A stretch of DNA of 30,994 nt from Flavobacteriaceae bacterium UBA5544 (GCA_002426755.1 DINI01000017.1:100458-131451), one strand, 5' to 3'. Counted from the first letter of the stretch, positions 15,702 to 25,669 are shown. Notes: a model not told the origin generated them from the sequence alone. A program made the numbers and translations.

Positions 15702-18700
15702 TTGAGTACAACTAACTATACTTATCAAAAATCAATATATTATTTCCTGCTAATGAGTCTCATGCTTGTTAGTAGTTTGGCTTTTTCTCAAGATCCTACC
15801 GCTCAAGATTCTACCAAAACAGGATATTCGCTTGGCAATATTACGATGCCAAATCCCAACAGTATCGTTTCAAAATACAAATACGATCCACTTTCAGACC
15901 GATACATCTATACCGAGACAGTTGGAAATTTTAATATCAATTATCCAATCATCCTTACACCGGCGGAATACCAACGTTTAGTTCTTTTGGAACAACAACG
16001 CGCCTATTACAAACAAAAAGTTGACGCTGCAGAGGGCAAAAAAGATGGCACGGAAGAAGAGCAAAAGAATTTATTGCCCGAATTTTATGTCAACTCTGGT
16101 TTTTTTGAGACGCTTTTTGGAAGCAATACCATAGAAGTCATTCCGCAAGGTTCTGTTGAGATGGATTTGGGAGTTCTTTATACCAAACAGGAAAATCCAG
16201 CATTTTCGCCAAGAAACCAAAGTAATTTTACATTTGATTTTGATCAACGTATCAGTTTGAGTTTGCTCGGAAAAGTTGGAACACGATTACAGGTAACAGC
16301 CAATTATGATACCGAATCAACCTTCGATTTTCAAAACCTTATCAAATTAGAATACACTCCAACAGAGGATGATATCGTTAGAAAAATAGAAGTTGGTAAC
16401 GTGAGCATGCCTCTTAACAGTTCACTTATAACAGGAGCACAAAGTTTATTTGGCGTTAAAACAGAATTGCAATTTGGAAAAACAAGGGTGACAGCGGTGT
16501 TTTCTGAACAAAAATCCCAATCACGCTCGGTGGTTGCGCAAGGTGGTGGAACGCTTGAAGAATTTGAATTTTTTGGAAGGGATTATGATGAGAATAGACA
16601 CTTTTTCTTGGCACAATATTTTAGGGATACCTATGATCAAACCATGTTGCGTTATCCCTTTTTACAAACGAATGTTCAGATTACTCGTATAGAGGTTTGG
16701 GTAACTAACAGAACCAATCAGACTCAAAATATTCGTAATATAGCAGCTTTCCAAGATTTAGGAGAACGGGATGTCATCGGATTGGCTAGCCCACCTGCCA
16801 ACTTTATTCTTTCTGGTGCCACAGCATTGCCAAAAAACGGGAATAACGGTTTTGACCCAACTATTATTGGTGGTCCAAACTCGCAATTAACAGATTTAGT
16901 GAGAGACATTACTACAGTCGAACAAGGAATTGTACCTCCTGCAAATGAAGGTTTTGATTTTGGAAAATTAGAAAATGCTAAAAAATTGAATGAAGGTTCT
17001 GACTTTATTCTCAATACCCAATTGGGTTATATTTCTTTAAGTCAACGTTTACAAAACGATGAAATTCTAGCGGTTGCTTTTCAATATACCGTGGGAGATC
17101 AAGTGTATCAGGTTGGTGAGTTTGCAAATGATGGTGTGAATGCTACGGATGTCGGAGTTGATCCAGGGACGGGGAATCAGACTGTCAATAATCAAAACTT
17201 GATTGTCAAAATGCTTAAAAGCCCAATCACCAATGTTAATCAGCCAGTTTGGGATTTGATGATGAAAAACATTTATGACACTGGAGCTTTTCAATTGAGT
17301 GAAGAGGATTTCAGGTTGAACATTTTTTATACCGAAGCGTCACCATTAAATTATATTTCTCCTGTTAATGGAGATTCTTTTGGAGTTGACATAAATGGGA
17401 ATCCCATAAGTCCAGCCACTCCTGAAGAAAACCTCATTCAAAATACGACACTGTTAAGGCTCTTTAATGCGGATCAACTCAACTTCAATAATGATCCTCA
17501 AGCGGGTGGTGACGGGTTTTTTGACTTTGTGGACGGAAAGACTGTTTTAGTTCAAAACGGAAAAATCATTTTTAGTAAAGTTGAACCATTTGGAGAGTAT
17601 CTATTCGATAAGTTATCCACAGGTGGTGAGGATTATGATAATCCTATGACCTATAATGAAAATCAGGCAAAATATGTATATAATGTTCTTTACAACAATA
17701 CTAAAACGGCTGCTTTAGAAGAAAGTGACAAGAATAAATTCCAAATAAAAGGACGTTATAAATCTTCTAGTGGTGATGGAATTCCTATTGGAGCATTCAA
17801 TGTGCCCAGAGGTTCGGTTGTGGTGACTGCCGGTGGACGTGTATTGGTAGAAGGTATTGATTATACAGTAAATTATCAGTTAGGCCGTGTACAGATTTTG
17901 GATGAAGCATTAAAAGCCTCCAACACACCTATCAATGTTTCGGTTGAAAACAATGCCGTTTTCGGGCAGCAAACGCGTCGATTTACAGGAGTAAATGTTG
18001 AACATCAGTTTAATGAAAATTTTTTATTAGGAGCGACCATTTTAAATTTGAATGAACGTCCAATCACTCAAAAAGCAAATTATAATTCAGAATCCATCAA
18101 CAACACCATTTTCGGATTGAATGGAAATTTTTCTACAGAAGTTCCATTTTTAACACGATTGGTTAATAAACTTCCAAATATAGATACAGATGTGCCTTCC
18201 AATTTATCTGTGAGAGGAGAGTTTGCTTATTTAGCTCCTGGAGCGCCAAAAGGTACAGACTTTGAAGGGGAAGCTACTGCTTATGTTGATGATTTTGAAG
18301 GGTCTCAAGGTGCTATCGATTTGTTGTCGCCACAAGCATGGTTTATATCAAGTAGACCTAGAGAATTGGGAATCAATCCAGGGGTAGAGGATGATAATGG
18401 ACCTCAAAACGGATTTAACAGAGCCTTGTTGAACTGGTACAGTATCGACCCCATATTTTATAGTAACCAACGTCCGGGAGGCATCTCTGATAATGATATT
18501 TCCAATCTATATACACGAAGAGTTTTTATTGATGAAATTTTTCCAAATGTAGATGTCGTTCAAGGACAAAGTACAGTTATCAATACTCTAGATTTATCCT
18601 ATTATCCGACAGAACGTGGCCCTTATAATTTTCAACCTGGTGCCCAAAATGGCGTGTTGGCCAACCCCGAATTAAGTTGGGCTGGAATCACAAGACAAAT

Positions 18701-21700
18701 TACTTCTACCGATTTTGAACAGGCCAATGTGGAATATATCGATTTTTGGGTTCAAGATCCATTTTTACCTGGTTCTACAGCTAATCCTGTAACTGGTGGG
18801 AAGCTGATATTTAACCTTGGTAATATTTCAGAAGATATTTTAAAAGATGGTAAAAAGCAATATGAAAATGGTTTGCCTGAAGATGGAAATATCCAACCCT
18901 TATTGCCTGTCACACAATTCGGAACTGTTGTGCCGCGTAATCAATCATTGATTTATGCCTTTTCAACAACTGGAGATCAACGTACCAATCAAGATGTGGG
19001 TTATGATGGTTACAATGATGCAGAGGAAGCGCAACCAACTCTAAACCCAACGCTAGATGCAATTTTTGCTCCTTACGCAGGATTGCCAGATCCATCAAAT
19101 GACAACTATGCGTATTTCTTGAATACGGATGGAAATATTTTTCAACGTTACAAGAAATATAACGGACTGGAAGGCAATTCACCTGATGTTTTTTCGGATA
19201 CGAACAGAGGTTCGACTACCCAACCTGACGTTGAAGATATCAATCGTGACAATACAATGAACACGATTGATAGTTATTATGAATATGAAATAGATATCAG
19301 ACAGGCTACATTGAATGAGAACAATCCAATGATCAATGACATTAAGATTCGAAATGTGGTGCTTCCTAATGGGCAGACAGAACAAGTGACTTGGTATCAA
19401 TTTAGAATTCCTATTTCTCAGCCTACCAGGGCAATTGGTGGTATAACGGACATTCGTTCAATTCGCTTTGCGAGAATGTATTTAAAAGAATTCACTCAAC
19501 CAACGGTTCTCCGTTTTGCAACTCTAGATTTGGTGCGTAGTGATTGGAGACGTTATACTTTGGATTTGGATAACGATGCAACCAATAACAGTGCAAATGC
19601 CGAATTCAGTGTAGGGGTTATTGGATTGCAAGAAAATGATGGCAACTATGTATTGCCGCCTGGTGTTGAGTTAGAGCAATTAAACAATAACAACAATATT
19701 GTAAGACAAAATGAGCAGTCTTTGGTTGTAGAAGTTTGTGATTTAGAATCTACAGACTCGAGAGGAGTCTACAAAAACATCAATGTTGACATGCGCCAGT
19801 ATAAAAAATTGCGCATGTTCATGCATGCCGAGGCAATTGAAAACAATGTGCTTTCGGATGGGGATTTAGTTGGTTTCATCAGAATGGGTAATGATTTCAC
19901 ACAAAACTTTTATGAAATCGCTGTGCCACTTGCCGCTACTTCAGGCAGTCTTTCTCCTTCTTCCGTATGGCCAGAAGAAAACGAAATCAATTTAGAATTA
20001 AGTGTTTTACAGGAGATTAAATCTATTGGAATTAACAATGGTTCACTATCGGATATTGACCCAACGGTCTATGATGTCACTTCAGGAAGTCCGCAAGAGA
20101 TCGGTGCTTCAGACCCATTTTTGATTGGGCAGACTCGGGTGTCCATCAAAGGAAATCCAAATTTTGGAGACATTAGGGTATTAATGGTTGGTGTCAGAAG
20201 TAATAGTGCAAATAATGTCTGTGGAGAGGTTTGGTTCAATGAACTTCGTCTGGCAGATTTAGAGAATCAAGGTGGATGGGCAGCAGTTATGAGTATGGAT
20301 ACCAATCTTGCTGATTTTGCAAACATTAGCGCTACTGGAAGAACAAGTACCATAGGATTTGGTTCCATTGATCAAAAGCCTAACGAACGTAGTCGTGAAG
20401 ATGTCAAACAATATGATGTAGTGACCAATGTGAATCTAGGTCAATTATTGCCGAAAAAGTGGGGCATCCAGGTTCCATTTAATTATGGACAAGGAGAAGA
20501 AGTCATTACTCCAGAATATGATGAGTTTTATCGAGATATAAAACTGCAAACACAGTTGGATAATACGAACAACAAAGATTCCATTCTAAATGTAAATGAA
20601 AATTATACTAAACGACAAAGTATTAACTTCATCGGTGTTCGAAAAACACGTACAGGAGATGCGAAACCAAAATTTTATGATGTAGAGAATCTAACGTTCA
20701 ATTACTCTTACAACAAAGTAGAACACCGCGATTTTGAAATCGAAAATTCATTGGATCAAAAGGTTAGGGCGGGAGTTAATTACAATTATAGTTTTGCACC
20801 GCTGTCCATTGAGCCTTTCAAGAAAAATGATTCCATTTTCAGGAATCGATATTGGAAGATTTTGAAGGATTTTAATTTCAACCCAATCCCAACTAGTTTC
20901 TCTGTCAATACCGATGTTTTAAGACAATTCAACAAGCAAAAATTTAGAGAAGTCGATCTTACGGGCGATAATATTGGTTTGGAAGAATTATACCGTAGAA
21001 ATTACCGTTTCGATTTTCAATATGCCATCAATTATAACCTAACGAATGCATTGAGTTTAAGCTTCACTGCCTCCAACAGCAATATTGTTAGAAATTATTT
21101 TGTGGACAATGTCATCAATGGAAGACAAGATCCTACACTTGATGTTTGGGATGGATTCTTCGATTTTGGCGACCCAAATATTCAGAACCAGCAATTGCAA
21201 CTTAATTATGAAATACCGTTGTACAAAATACCAACCTTTAATTTTTTAAAGGCCACCTATTCTTACACAGGCGATTTTCAATGGCAAAAGGGTTCAGATT
21301 TAAACACTAATCTATCGGTAACAGATACCGAGACAAATGAAACGAATGTATATAATTTGGGTAATTCCATTCAAAACTCAAATACCCACAATATCAACTC
21401 TTCCTTAAATATGGAGACGCTCTTCAAATACGTTGGGCTCACTAGAAAAGAGGCAAAAGGCCCACGTTCGGCTGTTCAAAATCGAAGAACAGCTGTTCCT
21501 GCTGGATTGGATGATAAAGAAAAAGAGAATGGAGATAATGATACTGGCAAAGATGAAAATAAAAAGGATAATAAGCCTTCTTTAGGGAAATTGGCAAATA
21601 ATGCGAAGGGGGCTGGCACCACAGGAGCAGATACACAAACTCGAAAATCTTCTGCCTCTGTAGGAACAAAAGCATTCAATACCGCTATTGATATTATCAC

Positions 21701-23063
21701 AATGGTAAAACGTATTCAGGTGAACTATACAGAGAACAACGGTACTTATTTACCTGGCTATTTAAGAACCCCAGGGTTTATAGGTACTCTTAAGCCAACA
21801 TTCGGTTACACATTTGGTAGCCAGAGTGATATCCGCGATATGGTTGCTCGAAATGGATGGTTGACAGTCTATCCTGATTTTAACGAGCAATACCTCGAAA
21901 ATACAACTCGTGTATTAGAGGTTTCAGCAAATATTGAATTGATTAAAGATCTAAAAATTGATCTAACTGGAGGCCGAACCTATTCAAGAAGTTTAACTGA
22001 AAATTTTACAGGAATAGATGATTCTGGAGATGGTTTGAGTGATCGTTACGACCATCAGATTTTGAATAATTTTGGTAATTTTAATATTACAACAGCACTA
22101 ATCAAGACCGCTTTTAGTAAAAGTGATGAAGTACAATCTGCTGCCTTTGATGATTTTAGGTCCAATCGATTGATAGTTGCCAACCGTTTGGCAAGAGAAT
22201 TTTATGGAAATAACAATTATCAGGTTGATGCTGAAGGCTATCCATTAGGATTTGGTAAAAACAGCCAAAGAGTCCTGTTACCATCATTTATTTCAGCTTA
22301 CCAAGGTTCTAGTGCTGATAAGGTTAGTCTAGGAGCATTTAGAGACATTCCAATCCCTAATTGGCAGTTGAAGTACACAGGTTTTATGAGATTGGCTTGG
22401 TTTAAAAAGAACTTTAAGCGTTTTTCGGTCACTCATGGCTACAGGTCTAGTTACACTATTAATCAGTTCAGAACCAATTTGGATTATTCGGCAGCCGATC
22501 CTTCGTTGACGTATGAGAATCAATCTGCTGATGTCTTGAATCAAGCAGGTGATTTTAAGAATGAGAATTTGTTCAGTAACATCAATTTGGAAGAACAATT
22601 CAGTCCGTTGGTAAGAGTGGATTTTGAGATGAAAAATTCTGTGAAGATTTTGGCAGAAGTAAAAAAAGATAGAATTCTGTCTTTGAGTTTTGATAACAAT
22701 CTATTGACGGAAATACAAGGTAAAGAATACATCGTTGGTTTGGGTTACAGATTCAAGGATGTAAAGATTAGGGCAAAATTGGCTGGTCCAGGACAAATAA
22801 TAAAGAGCGATTTGAACATGTCTGCTGATATTTCTTTGAGAGACAATAAAACAATCATTAGATACTTGGATTTAGATAATAATCAAATTACTTCTGGTCA
22901 GACGATATGGGGAATAAAATATAAGGCAGATTACGCCTTCAGTAAAAACCTTACTGGTATTTTCTATTTTGATTACACATTTTCTGAATATGCAATATCC
23001 ACTGCTTTCCCGCAAACGACCATCAGGTCAGGGATAACTTTAAGATATAATTTCGGAAATTAA
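15702..23063 (+). CDS. sprA: T9SS outer-membrane translocon / gliding motility protein SprA (Sov homologue)
   Basis: A 2453-residue protein with an N-terminal signal peptide ending SLAFSQ. SprA forms the giant outer-membrane barrel of the type IX secretion system, through which proteins with C-terminal sorting domains leave the cell, and is needed for gliding in Flavobacterium johnsoniae. Recognisable stretches include NSGFFETLFGSNTIEVIPQGSVE's region near residue 130, a long run of barrel-type alternating strands, and a terminal strand ending LRYNFGN. The length matches the F. johnsoniae protein (about 2400). The start is a TTG at 15702; the next ATG (15753) would leave a signal peptide without its basic n-region. 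A charged low-complexity loop lies at about residues 1926-1985. Confidence 0.95.
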   Translation: MSTTNYTYQKSIYYFLLMSLMLVSSLAFSQDPTAQDSTKTGYSLGNITMPNPNSIVSKYKYDPLSDRYIYTETVGNFNINYPIILTPAEYQRLVLLEQQRAYYKQKVDAAEGKKDGTEEEQKNLLPEFYVNSGFFETLFGSNTIEVIPQGSVEMDLGVLYTKQENPAFSPRNQSNFTFDFDQRISLSLLGKVGTRLQVTANYDTESTFDFQNLIKLEYTPTEDDIVRKIEVGNVSMPLNSSLITGAQSLFGVKTELQFGKTRVTAVFSEQKSQSRSVVAQGGGTLEEFEFFGRDYDENRHFFLAQYFRDTYDQTMLRYPFLQTNVQITRIEVWVTNRTNQTQNIRNIAAFQDLGERDVIGLASPPANFILSGATALPKNGNNGFDPTIIGGPNSQLTDLVRDITTVEQGIVPPANEGFDFGKLENAKKLNEGSDFILNTQLGYISLSQRLQNDEILAVAFQYTVGDQVYQVGEFANDGVNATDVGVDPGTGNQTVNNQNLIVKMLKSPITNVNQPVWDLMMKNIYDTGAFQLSEEDFRLNIFYTEASPLNYISPVNGDSFGVDINGNPISPATPEENLIQNTTLLRLFNADQLNFNNDPQAGGDGFFDFVDGKTVLVQNGKIIFSKVEPFGEYLFDKLSTGGEDYDNPMTYNENQAKYVYNVLYNNTKTAALEESDKNKFQIKGRYKSSSGDGIPIGAFNVPRGSVVVTAGGRVLVEGIDYTVNYQLGRVQILDEALKASNTPINVSVENNAVFGQQTRRFTGVNVEHQFNENFLLGATILNLNERPITQKANYNSESINNTIFGLNGNFSTEVPFLTRLVNKLPNIDTDVPSNLSVRGEFAYLAPGAPKGTDFEGEATAYVDDFEGSQGAIDLLSPQAWFISSRPRELGINPGVEDDNGPQNGFNRALLNWYSIDPIFYSNQRPGGISDNDISNLYTRRVFIDEIFPNVDVVQGQSTVINTLDLSYYPTERGPYNFQPGAQNGVLANPELSWAGITRQITSTDFEQANVEYIDFWVQDPFLPGSTANPVTGGKLIFNLGNISEDILKDGKKQYENGLPEDGNIQPLLPVTQFGTVVPRNQSLIYAFSTTGDQRTNQDVGYDGYNDAEEAQPTLNPTLDAIFAPYAGLPDPSNDNYAYFLNTDGNIFQRYKKYNGLEGNSPDVFSDTNRGSTTQPDVEDINRDNTMNTIDSYYEYEIDIRQATLNENNPMINDIKIRNVVLPNGQTEQVTWYQFRIPISQPTRAIGGITDIRSIRFARMYLKEFTQPTVLRFATLDLVRSDWRRYTLDLDNDATNNSANAEFSVGVIGLQENDGNYVLPPGVELEQLNNNNNIVRQNEQSLVVEVCDLESTDSRGVYKNINVDMRQYKKLRMFMHAEAIENNVLSDGDLVGFIRMGNDFTQNFYEIAVPLAATSGSLSPSSVWPEENEINLELSVLQEIKSIGINNGSLSDIDPTVYDVTSGSPQEIGASDPFLIGQTRVSIKGNPNFGDIRVLMVGVRSNSANNVCGEVWFNELRLADLENQGGWAAVMSMDTNLADFANISATGRTSTIGFGSIDQKPNERSREDVKQYDVVTNVNLGQLLPKKWGIQVPFNYGQGEEVITPEYDEFYRDIKLQTQLDNTNNKDSILNVNENYTKRQSINFIGVRKTRTGDAKPKFYDVENLTFNYSYNKVEHRDFEIENSLDQKVRAGVNYNYSFAPLSIEPFKKNDSIFRNRYWKILKDFNFNPIPTSFSVNTDVLRQFNKQKFREVDLTGDNIGLEELYRRNYRFDFQYAINYNLTNALSLSFTASNSNIVRNYFVDNVINGRQDPTLDVWDGFFDFGDPNIQNQQLQLNYEIPLYKIPTFNFLKATYSYTGDFQWQKGSDLNTNLSVTDTETNETNVYNLGNSIQNSNTHNINSSLNMETLFKYVGLTRKEAKGPRSAVQNRRTAVPAGLDDKEKENGDNDTGKDENKKDNKPSLGKLANNAKGAGTTGADTQTRKSSASVGTKAFNTAIDIITMVKRIQVNYTENNGTYLPGYLRTPGFIGTLKPTFGYTFGSQSDIRDMVARNGWLTVYPDFNEQYLENTTRVLEVSANIELIKDLKIDLTGGRTYSRSLTENFTGIDDSGDGLSDRYDHQILNNFGNFNITTALIKTAFSKSDEVQSAAFDDFRSNRLIVANRLAREFYGNNNYQVDAEGYPLGFGKNSQRVLLPSFISAYQGSSADKVSLGAFRDIPIPNWQLKYTGFMRLAWFKKNFKRFSVTHGYRSSYTINQFRTNLDYSAADPSLTYENQSADVLNQAGDFKNENLFSNINLEEQFSPLVRVDFEMKNSVKILAEVKKDRILSLSFDNNLLTEIQGKEYIVGLGYRFKDVKIRAKLAGPGQIIKSDLNMSADISLRDNKTIIRYLDLDNNQITSGQTIWGIKYKADYAFSKNLTGIFYFDYTFSEYAISTAFPQTTIRSGITLRYNFGN

Positions 23064-23065
23064 TT

Positions 23066-23096
23066 TTGAATTAAAGGCTTTTAAAAAGTACATTTG
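23066..23096 (+). promoter_or_regulatory. Promoter of gcvH (complete -33/-7 pair)
   Basis: TTG at 23066-23068 and TACATTTG at 23089-23096 are separated by 20 bases, a canonical Bacteroidota arrangement. Transcription would start near 23102, about 16 bases before the gcvH ATG. Confidence 0.75.
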
Positions 23097-23117
23097 CTAC
23101 AATAAAAAATCAATAAA

Positions 23118-23498
23118 ATGAACATCCCATCCAATTTAAAATACACCAAAGACCACGAATGGATAAAGCTTGAAGGTGATATTGCAACCATAGGTATTAC
23201 CGACTTTGCCCAAGGTGAGTTGGGAGATATCGTATATGTAGAAGTGGAAACTGTTGACGAAACTATGGAAGCCGAAGAGATTTTCGGAACGGTTGAAGCT
23301 GTAAAAACAGTATCCGATTTATTTTTGCCACTTTCTGGAGAGATTATCGAGTTTAATTCCGCTTTGGAAGACGAACCAGAAAAAGTGAATTCCGATCCTT
23401 ATGGCGATGGTTGGATGATCAAGGTAAAATGTTCAGATTTGTCACAAGCAGATGGCTTACTCTCTGCTGAAGCCTATAAAGATTTGATTGGTGCATAA
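23118..23498 (+). CDS. gcvH: Glycine cleavage system H protein
   Basis: A 126-residue lipoyl carrier protein that shuttles the aminomethyl group between the P, T and L proteins of glycine cleavage. The lipoylation site is Lys63 in VEAVKTVSDL, and the N-terminal KYTKDHEWIK and GDIVYVEV segments are typical. Length is normal. The other glycine cleavage genes are not in the window. It has its own promoter after sprA and overlaps the start of the VanZ-like gene, so the two are probably cotranscribed. Confidence 0.96.
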   Translation: MNIPSNLKYTKDHEWIKLEGDIATIGITDFAQGELGDIVYVEVETVDETMEAEEIFGTVEAVKTVSDLFLPLSGEIIEFNSALEDEPEKVNSDPYGDGWMIKVKCSDLSQADGLLSAEAYKDLIGA

Positions 23499-23853
23499 AC
23501 AATTGGCATTAACCCTTGCGGTTGGCTACACATTATTTCTAACAGTTTTAAGCCTTATCAGTTTAAAAGGAATCCCTAAATTGGGTTCAACTTTTGACGA
23601 TAAAATCTATCATTTTGGAGCCTATCTAATTTTTACCATCGCATGGTACAATTTTTTTAGAACGACTTCCACAAAATTTAAAATTTTATTTTCCGCTGGT
23701 ATAGCCTTCATTTATGGCATAATTGTTGAGGTATTACAAGGGACGTTTACTACTTATAGAACCGAAGATATTGCTGATGTTTTGGCCAATAGTTTAGGAG
23801 TCTTAATTGCGGTAATCTTCATTGTCATATATAGAAAGTTAAAGTTAAAATAA
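23491..23853 (+). CDS. VanZ-like small membrane protein
   Basis: A roughly 120-residue protein with about four membrane helices. The conserved VanZ-family features are a KIYHFGAYLIF segment and EVLQGTFTTYRTEDIADVLANSLG, with acidic residues in the loop. The start is GTG at 23491 or TTG at 23488, both overlapping the gcvH stop, which indicates translational coupling. VanZ in enterococci gives low-level teicoplanin resistance, but these short stand-alone homologues have no proven role in Bacteroidota; I infer only a membrane/envelope function. Confidence 0.85.
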   Translation: MHKQLALTLAVGYTLFLTVLSLISLKGIPKLGSTFDDKIYHFGAYLIFTIAWYNFFRTTSTKFKILFSAGIAFIYGIIVEVLQGTFTTYRTEDIADVLANSLGVLIAVIFIVIYRKLKLK

Positions 23854-23862
23854 ATTAATCAT

Positions 23863-23894
23863 TTGCTTTTTTAACTATTTATTGGTTAATTTAG
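23863..23894 (+). promoter_or_regulatory. Possible promoter for the first TonB gene
   Basis: TTG at 23863-23865 and TAATTTAG at 23887-23894 (one mismatch to TAnnTTTG) are 21 bases apart. The ATG follows at 23918. It would free tonB from gcvH transcription. Confidence 0.4.
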
Positions 23895-23917
23895 CATTCC
23901 TTAAAACCACAAAAGAT

Positions 23918-24643
23918 ATGGAATCAAAAAAAAATCCGAAATCTGATGTTAGCCGAAACAGCTCTATTTATTTTGCTGTTGGCCTTGCATTGATGTTGTT
24001 GCTTACTAATTTGGCTATTAACTACAAAACCTATGACAAATCAGATCTTGATTTAGGTAAAGTAACGATGGATGATGAGATGGAAGAGGAAATTCCGATT
24101 ACGGAACAACTTTTAACGCCTCCACCTCCACCACCTCCACCACCAGCGATTCCTGAAGTGATTGAAATTGTTGAAGATGAAAAAGAAGTAGAGGAGACAG
24201 TTATTAAATCCACTGAAACAAGTCAGGAAGAAAAAATCGTAAAGGTTGAGCAAGTAAAAGTTGTTGAGGTAGAAGAAGATATTGAGGTTCCCTTTTCTGT
24301 GATTGAAAACGTACCTGTGTTTCCAGGCTGTGAAAAAGAAAAAAGCAATGATGCCAAAAGACAATGTATGTCTGATAAAATCAGTGATTTCGTAAACAAG
24401 AAATTCAACACTGAATTGGCGGGTGAGTTAGGCCTTTCTGGGAAACAACGTATCAGTGTTATGTTTAAAATCGATAAGAGTGGTGAGATTGTAGGGGTTA
24501 TGGCAAGAGCACCACATCCAGGATTGGAAAAAGAAGCTAAACGAGTAATTGGTTTGCTTCCAAAAATGCAGCCAGGAAAACAAAGAGGAAAAGCGGTAAC
24601 TGTTCCATATTCATTACCAATTTTATTCCAAGTACAGGACTAA
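23918..24643 (+). CDS. TonB family protein (energy transducer), first copy
   Basis: TonB couples the inner-membrane proton motive force, with ExbB/ExbD, to outer-membrane receptors. I chose the ATG at 23918 (241 residues) because the in-frame TTG at 23882 lies between the putative promoter elements. Layout: short cytoplasmic end, one membrane helix (about 17-35), nine consecutive prolines (68-76), a Glu/Val-rich linker and a C-terminal TonB domain (about 131-241). The domain opens with VPVFPGCE and has a cysteine pair, Cys138 and Cys150. It is a paralogue of the next gene and shares its end domain with the RemB-like gene after that. No exbB or exbD is in the window. Confidence 0.9.
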   Translation: MESKKNPKSDVSRNSSIYFAVGLALMLLLTNLAINYKTYDKSDLDLGKVTMDDEMEEEIPITEQLLTPPPPPPPPPAIPEVIEIVEDEKEVEETVIKSTETSQEEKIVKVEQVKVVEVEEDIEVPFSVIENVPVFPGCEKEKSNDAKRQCMSDKISDFVNKKFNTELAGELGLSGKQRISVMFKIDKSGEIVGVMARAPHPGLEKEAKRVIGLLPKMQPGKQRGKAVTVPYSLPILFQVQD

Positions 24644-24667
24644 ATAGAATTTAATCTATATATTTTA

Positions 24668-24706
24668 ATCCCATCTAATGATTTTTAGATGGGATTTTTC
24701 TTTTTT
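24668..24706 (+). terminator. Terminator after the first TonB gene
   Basis: A 10-bp perfect stem (ATCCCATCTA at 24668-24677, TAGATGGGAT at 24686-24695) with an 8-base loop is followed by a T-rich tail. The -7 element of the next gene begins 3 bases beyond it. Confidence 0.8.
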
Positions 24707-24708
24707 GG

Positions 24709-24716
24709 TACGTTTG
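24709..24716 (+). promoter_or_regulatory. Putative -7 element for the second TonB gene
   Basis: TACGTTTG matches TAnnTTTG directly after the terminator T-run. A leader of about 35-40 bases would precede the ATG at 24760. No -33 TTG is visible. Confidence 0.5.
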
Positions 24717-24759
24717 TTGAGATTCTTTTATGGTATTAACATTCTAAATCATAACTATT

Positions 24760-25554
24760 ATGAAAAACATCAACAACACAGACGACAATGTCAAAATTAT
24801 TGACAAAACGAATGAAACTTCTAAAAAGCATGATGTCAATTTAAAGAGTAATTCATCGCTCTATTTCCAAATTGGTTTGATTTTATGTTTGTTAGCAACT
24901 TACGGCCTTTTCGAAATGAGATTTGAAATGCATCTGCCTAAATTCACGGTTGATCAACCAATTGACGAAGATCCATGGGCTATTATTAATATAGCTGTTG
25001 AAAAGGACGCCCCAGAGCCTAGACCTATTGAGAAAAAAGTAGCGATGCTCACTGATAAACCTCCAATTGTTAAGCCAAATGATTTTGTGACTGCTGACCC
25101 TACGGAAATTATTACTCCAGATGTAGTGGTGCCTGTGCCAAATCCCGTTGTTAATAATAAGCCAGCGATAGAAACACCCGCTCCTCCTATTCCGGCAATT
25201 TTTAATATGAAAGATGTTGAGAAAGTTCCAATATTTCCGGGATGTGAAACTGCAAAAAATAATGCGGAACGAATGGCTTGCATGTCTGAAAAATTAACCA
25301 AACTCATTCAGAAAAAGTTCAATACCGATTTGGCTGCTGATTTAGGGTTGGAAGGAATTCAAAAAATTCAGGTACAATTTAAGATTGATGATACCGGTCA
25401 TGTGACTGACATCAAAACACGCTCGCCTTATTCACAATTGGAAAAAGAAGCAGAGCGCGTAGTGAGTAAAATTCCAGTAATGACTCCAGGGATGCAACGA
25501 GATACTCCAGTTTCCGTGGTGTATTATCTGCCTATTGCATTTCAAGTTCACTAA
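24760..25554 (+). CDS. TonB family protein (energy transducer), second copy
   Basis: A 264-residue TonB with a longer cytoplasmic N-terminus, one membrane helix (about 33-50), a Pro/Val-rich periplasmic linker without a polyproline run, and a C-terminal TonB domain (about 155-264). The domain shares KVPIFPGCE, a cysteine pair (Cys162, Cys174), KKFNTDLA and a closing LPIAFQVH with the upstream copy. The two are clearly paralogues from a tandem duplication, but the linkers differ strongly. Each has its own promoter and terminator, so they could be expressed under different conditions. Which receptors they serve is unknown. Confidence 0.9.
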   Translation: MKNINNTDDNVKIIDKTNETSKKHDVNLKSNSSLYFQIGLILCLLATYGLFEMRFEMHLPKFTVDQPIDEDPWAIINIAVEKDAPEPRPIEKKVAMLTDKPPIVKPNDFVTADPTEIITPDVVVPVPNPVVNNKPAIETPAPPIPAIFNMKDVEKVPIFPGCETAKNNAERMACMSEKLTKLIQKKFNTDLAADLGLEGIQKIQVQFKIDDTGHVTDIKTRSPYSQLEKEAERVVSKIPVMTPGMQRDTPVSVVYYLPIAFQVH

Positions 25555-25577
25555 ATAAAAACTAATTGTCTCTTTCT

Positions 25578-25610
25578 AAACCGTTATCTTTCATGGATAG
25601 CGGTTTTTTA
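25578..25610 (+). terminator. Terminator after the second TonB gene
   Basis: A 10-bp stem (AACCGTTATC starting at 25579, paired with GATAGCGGTT ending at 25605, one G-T wobble) is followed by a run of T. Confidence 0.75.
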
Positions 25611-25669
25611 GTGTATTCATTTTGAAAAAAATAGTATCTTTCGGCTGTTAAAAAGGTTGCTACCATCTT

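Noticed and set aside
23488..23853. VanZ-like gene as an antibiotic resistance determinant
   Set aside because: No other van genes are present and stand-alone VanZ-like proteins are common; resistance cannot be claimed.
24031..24213. Antisense reading frame with a polyglycine run
   Set aside because: It is only the complement of the polyproline codons of the first TonB gene.
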